Assembly: GCF_003063315.1 (NCBI RefSeq)
Contig: NZ_NERV01000002.1
Location: 496,001-560,000, forward strand
DNA: 64,000 nucleotides
DNA from: Limnohabitans sp. T6-5
Lineage (GTDB): Bacteria > Pseudomonadota > Gammaproteobacteria > Burkholderiales > Burkholderiaceae_C
Reading direction: 5' to 3'
Each line of letters opens with the position of its first letter. Position 1 is the first letter of the stretch. Below are positions 60,781-64,000 of the stretch, piece after piece. Made by a program: the position numbers and the translations under genes. Under the pieces are notes generated by a model. The model made no database searches, had not been told where the DNA came from, and was given only the letters and a program-made list of their open reading frames with translations.

Positions 60781-62699
60781 GATGCAGCCCCCCCTGCAGT
60801 CGAAGATGTGGTCGAAGATCTGGACCGCATGCGCTCCAACAGCCCCTGCACCGAACCGGCAATGCCTTGGGGGAACAAGAGCACCAACAGCAAGATGATG
60901 GCGCCCAGCATGGCGCGCCAATAATCGGTGTTGCGCGCCACCACGTCATGCAGCCAGGTGAAGCTGAACGCGCCAACCACGGGGCCCGCCAGGGTTTGGA
61001 TGCCGCCGAGCAAAACCATCACCAAGCCATCCACCGACTTGCCCACATTCAAGGATTCGGGCGAGATGCTGCCTTTGGAAAAGGCATACAGCGCCCCCGC
61101 CAGACCGGCCACACCGCCCGCCAGAATGAAAGCCAGCCATTGCATGCGCTTGACATCGATGCCAATCGCATCGGCCCGCAACACCGAGTCACGCCCGGCG
61201 CGCAAGGCGTAGCCAAAAGGCGAGAACAAAACCCTGCGCAGCCACAGCACACCCGCCGCCACCAAGCCCAAAGTGAGCCAGTAGTACATGCGCTTGTCGC
61301 TGAACAATTCGGAAGGCCACACGCCCGTCAAGCCATTGCTGCCGCCGGTGAAACTGTCCCACTGGAAGGTGATGGCCCAAGTGATCTGCGCAAAAGCCAG
61401 CGTGAGCATGGCCAGGTAAACGCCCGACAAGCGCACGGCAAACCAGCCAAAAATCAAAGCACCCAAGGCCGCGACCAACGGCGCGACCAGCAGCGCCACC
61501 TCCATGGACAAGCCTAAAGCGCGCACCAGCAGCGCCGCGCCGTAGGCCCCCAGGCCAAAGTAAGCCGCATGCCCAAAGGAATGCATGCCCGCAGGCCCCA
61601 TGATGAAGTGCAAGCTGGCCGCAAACAGCGCTGCAATCAGCAGGTCAATCAAGAGCACCGTGGTGTAAGGCGAACTGGCGGTGAGCAGGGGCATGGCCAC
61701 CATCACCAGACCCAACACCGATGCGGCCACCAAGTAGGCCTTGCTGGCGGGGCGCAAAGGTTCCTCGCGCATGCCCACATAGCGGCTGGGCGCTTGCGCT
61801 TTGCCCAGCAGCCCCCAGGGCCGCCACACCAGCACCACCGCCATGACCAGAAAGTCCACCACCAGGGTGAGCTTGGAAAAAGACACCGACACCCCGAACA
61901 GATCCACCACCCCGAGCCAGATACAAACAGCCTTGACCTCGGCAATCAGCAAAGCCGCCAAATACGCCCCGGGGATCGAGCCCATGCCCCCCACCACCAC
62001 CACGACAAAGGCCGCGCCGATGATGTTCAGGTCCATCTCGAGGTTGGCGGGCTCGCGGGGCAACTGCAGGGCACCGCCCAGTCCGGCCAGCAAAGCGCCC
62101 AATGCAAAGACGGTGGTGAACAACCAGGCCTGGTTCACGCCCAAGGCGCTGACCATTTCACGATCTTGTGTGGCCGCACGCACCAGCGTGCCAAAACGGG
62201 TGCGGGTGAGCAGCAGCCACAACAAGGCCAGCACCACCGGCCCCGCCACAATCAAAAACAAGTCGTACATGGGGAACTGCCGCCCCAAAATGGACACCGA
62301 ACCTGCCAGGCCCGGCGCGCGTGGCCCCAACAGTTCTTCAGGGCCCCACAGCCACAGCACCGCGTCTTTGAGCACCAGCACCAGGGCAAACGTGGCCAAC
62401 AACTGGAACAACTCGGGGGCCTTGTAAATGCGGCGCAAAAGCAAGATTTCGATGACCGCCCCCAGCACACCCACGGCCAAGGCAGCCAAGGCCAGCGATG
62501 GCCAAAACCCGATGCTGCTGGCAAAGCGCTCCACCACGCTGTAGGCGATGTAGATACCCGCCATGAAAAACGAGCCGTGCGCGAAATTGACAATGCGCGT
62601 CACGCCAAAAATCAGTGACAAGCCCGCCGCCACAAAAAACAGCGAAGACGCGGCGGCCAGTCCGTTGAGGAGCTGAACGAAAAATCCGGAAAAACTCAT
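60777..62699 (-). CDS. Fused LivH-LivM permease of the branched-chain-type ABC transporter
   Basis: 640 residues from ATG at 62699 (MSFSGFFVQLLNGLA). The first half is LivH-like (FGVTRIVNFAHGSFFMAG, ALGVNQAWLFTTVFALGALLAGLGG, GSIPGAYLAALLIAEV). A joining region near residue 310-330 (PWGLLGKAQAPSRYVGMREE) leads to a LivM-like half (GMHSFGHAAYFGLGAYGAALL, LRAGRDSVLRADAIGIDVKRM, GIQTLAGPVVGAF). The two are normally separate proteins, so the whole membrane part is one polypeptide. The chosen start has no strong ribosome site. Confidence 0.88.
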   Translation of the reverse strand: MSFSGFFVQLLNGLAAASSLFFVAAGLSLIFGVTRIVNFAHGSFFMAGIYIAYSVVERFASSIGFWPSLALAALAVGVLGAVIEILLLRRIYKAPELFQLLATFALVLVLKDAVLWLWGPEELLGPRAPGLAGSVSILGRQFPMYDLFLIVAGPVVLALLWLLLTRTRFGTLVRAATQDREMVSALGVNQAWLFTTVFALGALLAGLGGALQLPREPANLEMDLNIIGAAFVVVVVGGMGSIPGAYLAALLIAEVKAVCIWLGVVDLFGVSVSFSKLTLVVDFLVMAVVLVWRPWGLLGKAQAPSRYVGMREEPLRPASKAYLVAASVLGLVMVAMPLLTASSPYTTVLLIDLLIAALFAASLHFIMGPAGMHSFGHAAYFGLGAYGAALLVRALGLSMEVALLVAPLVAALGALIFGWFAVRLSGVYLAMLTLAFAQITWAITFQWDSFTGGSNGLTGVWPSELFSDKRMYYWLTLGLVAAGVLWLRRVLFSPFGYALRAGRDSVLRADAIGIDVKRMQWLAFILAGGVAGLAGALYAFSKGSISPESLNVGKSVDGLVMVLLGGIQTLAGPVVGAFSFTWLHDVVARNTDYWRAMLGAIILLLVLLFPQGIAGSVQGLLERMRSRSSTTSSTAGGAAS

Positions 62700-62732
62700 G
62701 AGGGGATCATTTCGAAAAAGGCCCGGTCGTGG

Positions 62733-62761
62733 CATCCCCTGGGGCACTGCCCCAGGGGATG
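62733..62761. repeat. Perfect 13-bp stem-loop between livK-like and permease genes
   Basis: CATCCCCTGGGGC (62733-62745) and GCCCCAGGGGATG (62749-62761) with loop ACT. In the minus direction there is no immediate T run. It looks like the intercistronic stem-loops that protect the mRNA of the substrate-binding protein and let it be made in excess of the membrane parts. Confidence 0.7.
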
Positions 62762-62789
62762 TCCATCACTCAAGCGTGAATCCAATCCA

Positions 62790-63995
62790 TCAGTCTGCGT
62801 TGCGCGACTTCTTGACTTCGGCAGCCGAGGGCTGGAACTGCGCACCGTCGAGGTAACGCGCATCCACCATCACGCCTTTGCCGCCTTCGTTCTTGGTGCG
62901 GCCCACAAAAGCGCCCATGGTCGACTGGTGGTCTTCAGCGCGGTAGGTGATCTTGCCCAAGGGGGTGTCCACTTGCAGGCCCCGGAAGGCCACGCGCAAT
63001 TTTTCTGAATCTGCACCTTGCGCCTTGGCCACACCAGCAGCCACCGACTTGATCATCACATAGCCAACCATCGAGCCCAGACGTGGGTAGTCCTTGAACT
63101 TGGCCTGGTAAGCCTGCAAGAAGGCGGTGTGCTCTTTGGTGTTGTGGGTGCTCCAGGGGTAGCCGGTCACGATCCAGCCGTTCGGGGTTTCGTCCTTGAG
63201 CGGGTCCAGGTACTCGGGTTCACCGGTCAGCATGCTGACGACTTCACGCCCCTGGAACAAGCCACGGGTGTTGCCTTCGCGCACAAACTTGGACAGGTCG
63301 GCGCCGAACAACACGTTATAAATCGCATCGGGCTTGGCATCGGCCAGGGCCTGCACCACGCTGCCCGCGTCGAGCTTGCCCAGCGGTGGTGCCTGCTCGG
63401 CCACAAACTCCACATCGGGCTGGGCAGCTTTGAGCAAGGTCTTGAATGCGGCCACGGCTGACTGGCCGTATTCATAGTTGGGGTAGACCACAGCCCAGCG
63501 TTTTTTCTTGAGCTTCACGGCCTCAGGCACCAGCATGGCCGCCTGCATGTAAGTGCCAGGGCGCAAACGGAAGGTGTAGGCGTTGCCGCCTTGCCAGGTC
63601 AGCTTGTCGGTCAGCGGCTCTCCGGCCAGGAAAAAAGCCTTTTTCTGCTTGGCAAAGTCGGCCACAGCCAAGCCGGTGTTGGACAGGAAAGTGCCGGTCA
63701 GCACATCGATTTTTTCACGCGAGATCAGCTCTTCGGCCACGCGCACGGCATCACCCGGGTTGGCGTTGTCGTCGCGCGTGACCAGCTCGAACTTCTTGCC
63801 CATCACACCACCGCCGGCGTTGATCTCGTCAATGGCCAGCTCCATGCCTTTTTTGTAGGGCTCCAGGAAAGCGGGTTGGGCTTTGTAGCTGTTGATCTCA
63901 CCGATCTTGAAGGTGCTTTGGGCCTGCGCGGGCACGGCGACCCAGGCAAGGGCCGCCAGCGCCACGGCGCGGCGCAAAGGGTTGACTGCTTTCAT
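62790..63995 (-). CDS. ABC transporter substrate-binding protein, LivK type
   Basis: 401 residues. A Sec signal peptide (RRAVALAALAWVAVPAQAQ, cleavage about residue 25-27), then the LivK-type periplasmic-binding fold: IGEINSYKAQPAFLEPYKKG, MELAIDEINAGGG, VMGKKFELVTRDDNANPGDA, and WAVVYPNYEYGQSAVAAFK. Ends 90 bases before the permease. First gene of the apparent seven-gene run with the Liv-type transporter, nicotinamidase and nicAB; the upstream promoter is outside the window. Ligand inferred from context as nicotinate or nicotinamide; Liv-type proteins also bind amino acids, amides and aromatic acids. Confidence 0.87.
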   Translation of the reverse strand: MKAVNPLRRAVALAALAWVAVPAQAQSTFKIGEINSYKAQPAFLEPYKKGMELAIDEINAGGGVMGKKFELVTRDDNANPGDAVRVAEELISREKIDVLTGTFLSNTGLAVADFAKQKKAFFLAGEPLTDKLTWQGGNAYTFRLRPGTYMQAAMLVPEAVKLKKKRWAVVYPNYEYGQSAVAAFKTLLKAAQPDVEFVAEQAPPLGKLDAGSVVQALADAKPDAIYNVLFGADLSKFVREGNTRGLFQGREVVSMLTGEPEYLDPLKDETPNGWIVTGYPWSTHNTKEHTAFLQAYQAKFKDYPRLGSMVGYVMIKSVAAGVAKAQGADSEKLRVAFRGLQVDTPLGKITYRAEDHQSTMGAFVGRTKNEGGKGVMVDARYLDGAQFQPSAAEVKKSRNAD

Positions 63996-64000
63996 GAAAG

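Overview
The window looks like the chromosome of a GC-rich betaproteobacterium, most likely Burkholderiales and probably Comamonadaceae (Limnohabitans/Rhodoferax-like). This rests on the aceE-aceF-lpdA operon with lipoyl domains on both E2 and E3, a RisA/RisS-type two-component pair, the beta-proteobacterial DUF3348-DUF802-OmpA-DUF2894 cluster, and the codon and GC style. The genus is an inference; no rRNA is present.

Layout. 1-6020 (minus): pyruvate dehydrogenase complex, with lpdA cut by the window edge. 6195-9349 (plus): a membrane PAS sensor kinase and its FixJ-like regulator, divergent from aceE. 9426-14659: folD, an oligopeptidase A-type M3 peptidase, a SapC-family protein, ispD-ispF. 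14893-17774 (minus): bdhA and the ompR/envZ-type pair as one tight operon. 17876-24980: alpha/beta hydrolase, relA, tRNA-Val(GAC), mfd.

24996-38327 is a defence island, all on the minus strand: a type I restriction-modification operon (hsdM, hsdS, hsdR) interleaved with a DUF1016 nuclease, a duplicated hsdM 3' tail, a multi-zinc-ribbon protein, an AlbA_2/RecG-like protein, an AAA ATPase plus TOPRIM pair (split OLD, PARIS-like in layout), and a YgjP/DUF45 peptidase. A PrlF-YhaV toxin-antitoxin pair (38542-39338) follows. The island lies between two housekeeping genes, mfd and serB.

40258-45175 (plus) is an oxidoreductase cluster: Tat-exported gluconate-dehydrogenase-like small subunit, GMC flavoprotein, ribbon-helix-helix protein, two glyoxalases flanking a small cytochrome c, and a prolyl-4-hydroxylase-like oxygenase. 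45182-48306 holds a DUF3820 protein, a hydrolase, three REP-like palindromes, an aminotransferase and nth.

48625-53277 is a four-gene, translationally coupled operon encoding what looks like an ion-driven stator: a MotA/ExbB-like channel with a long repeat-built coiled-coil tail, a MotB/OmpA-like partner, and two cytosolic proteins of unknown function. It resembles the ZorAB motor of Zorya defence but lacks the known Zorya effectors; this is the strongest candidate for an undescribed system. After a TauD-like oxygenase, 54359-63995 (minus) is an apparent nicotinamide/nicotinate operon: branched-chain-type ABC importer, Tat-exported nicotinamidase, and two-subunit nicotinate dehydrogenase with three haem c sites. 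The parts make sense together: amide hydrolysis outside, import, hydroxylation inside, electrons passed back out to periplasmic cytochromes.
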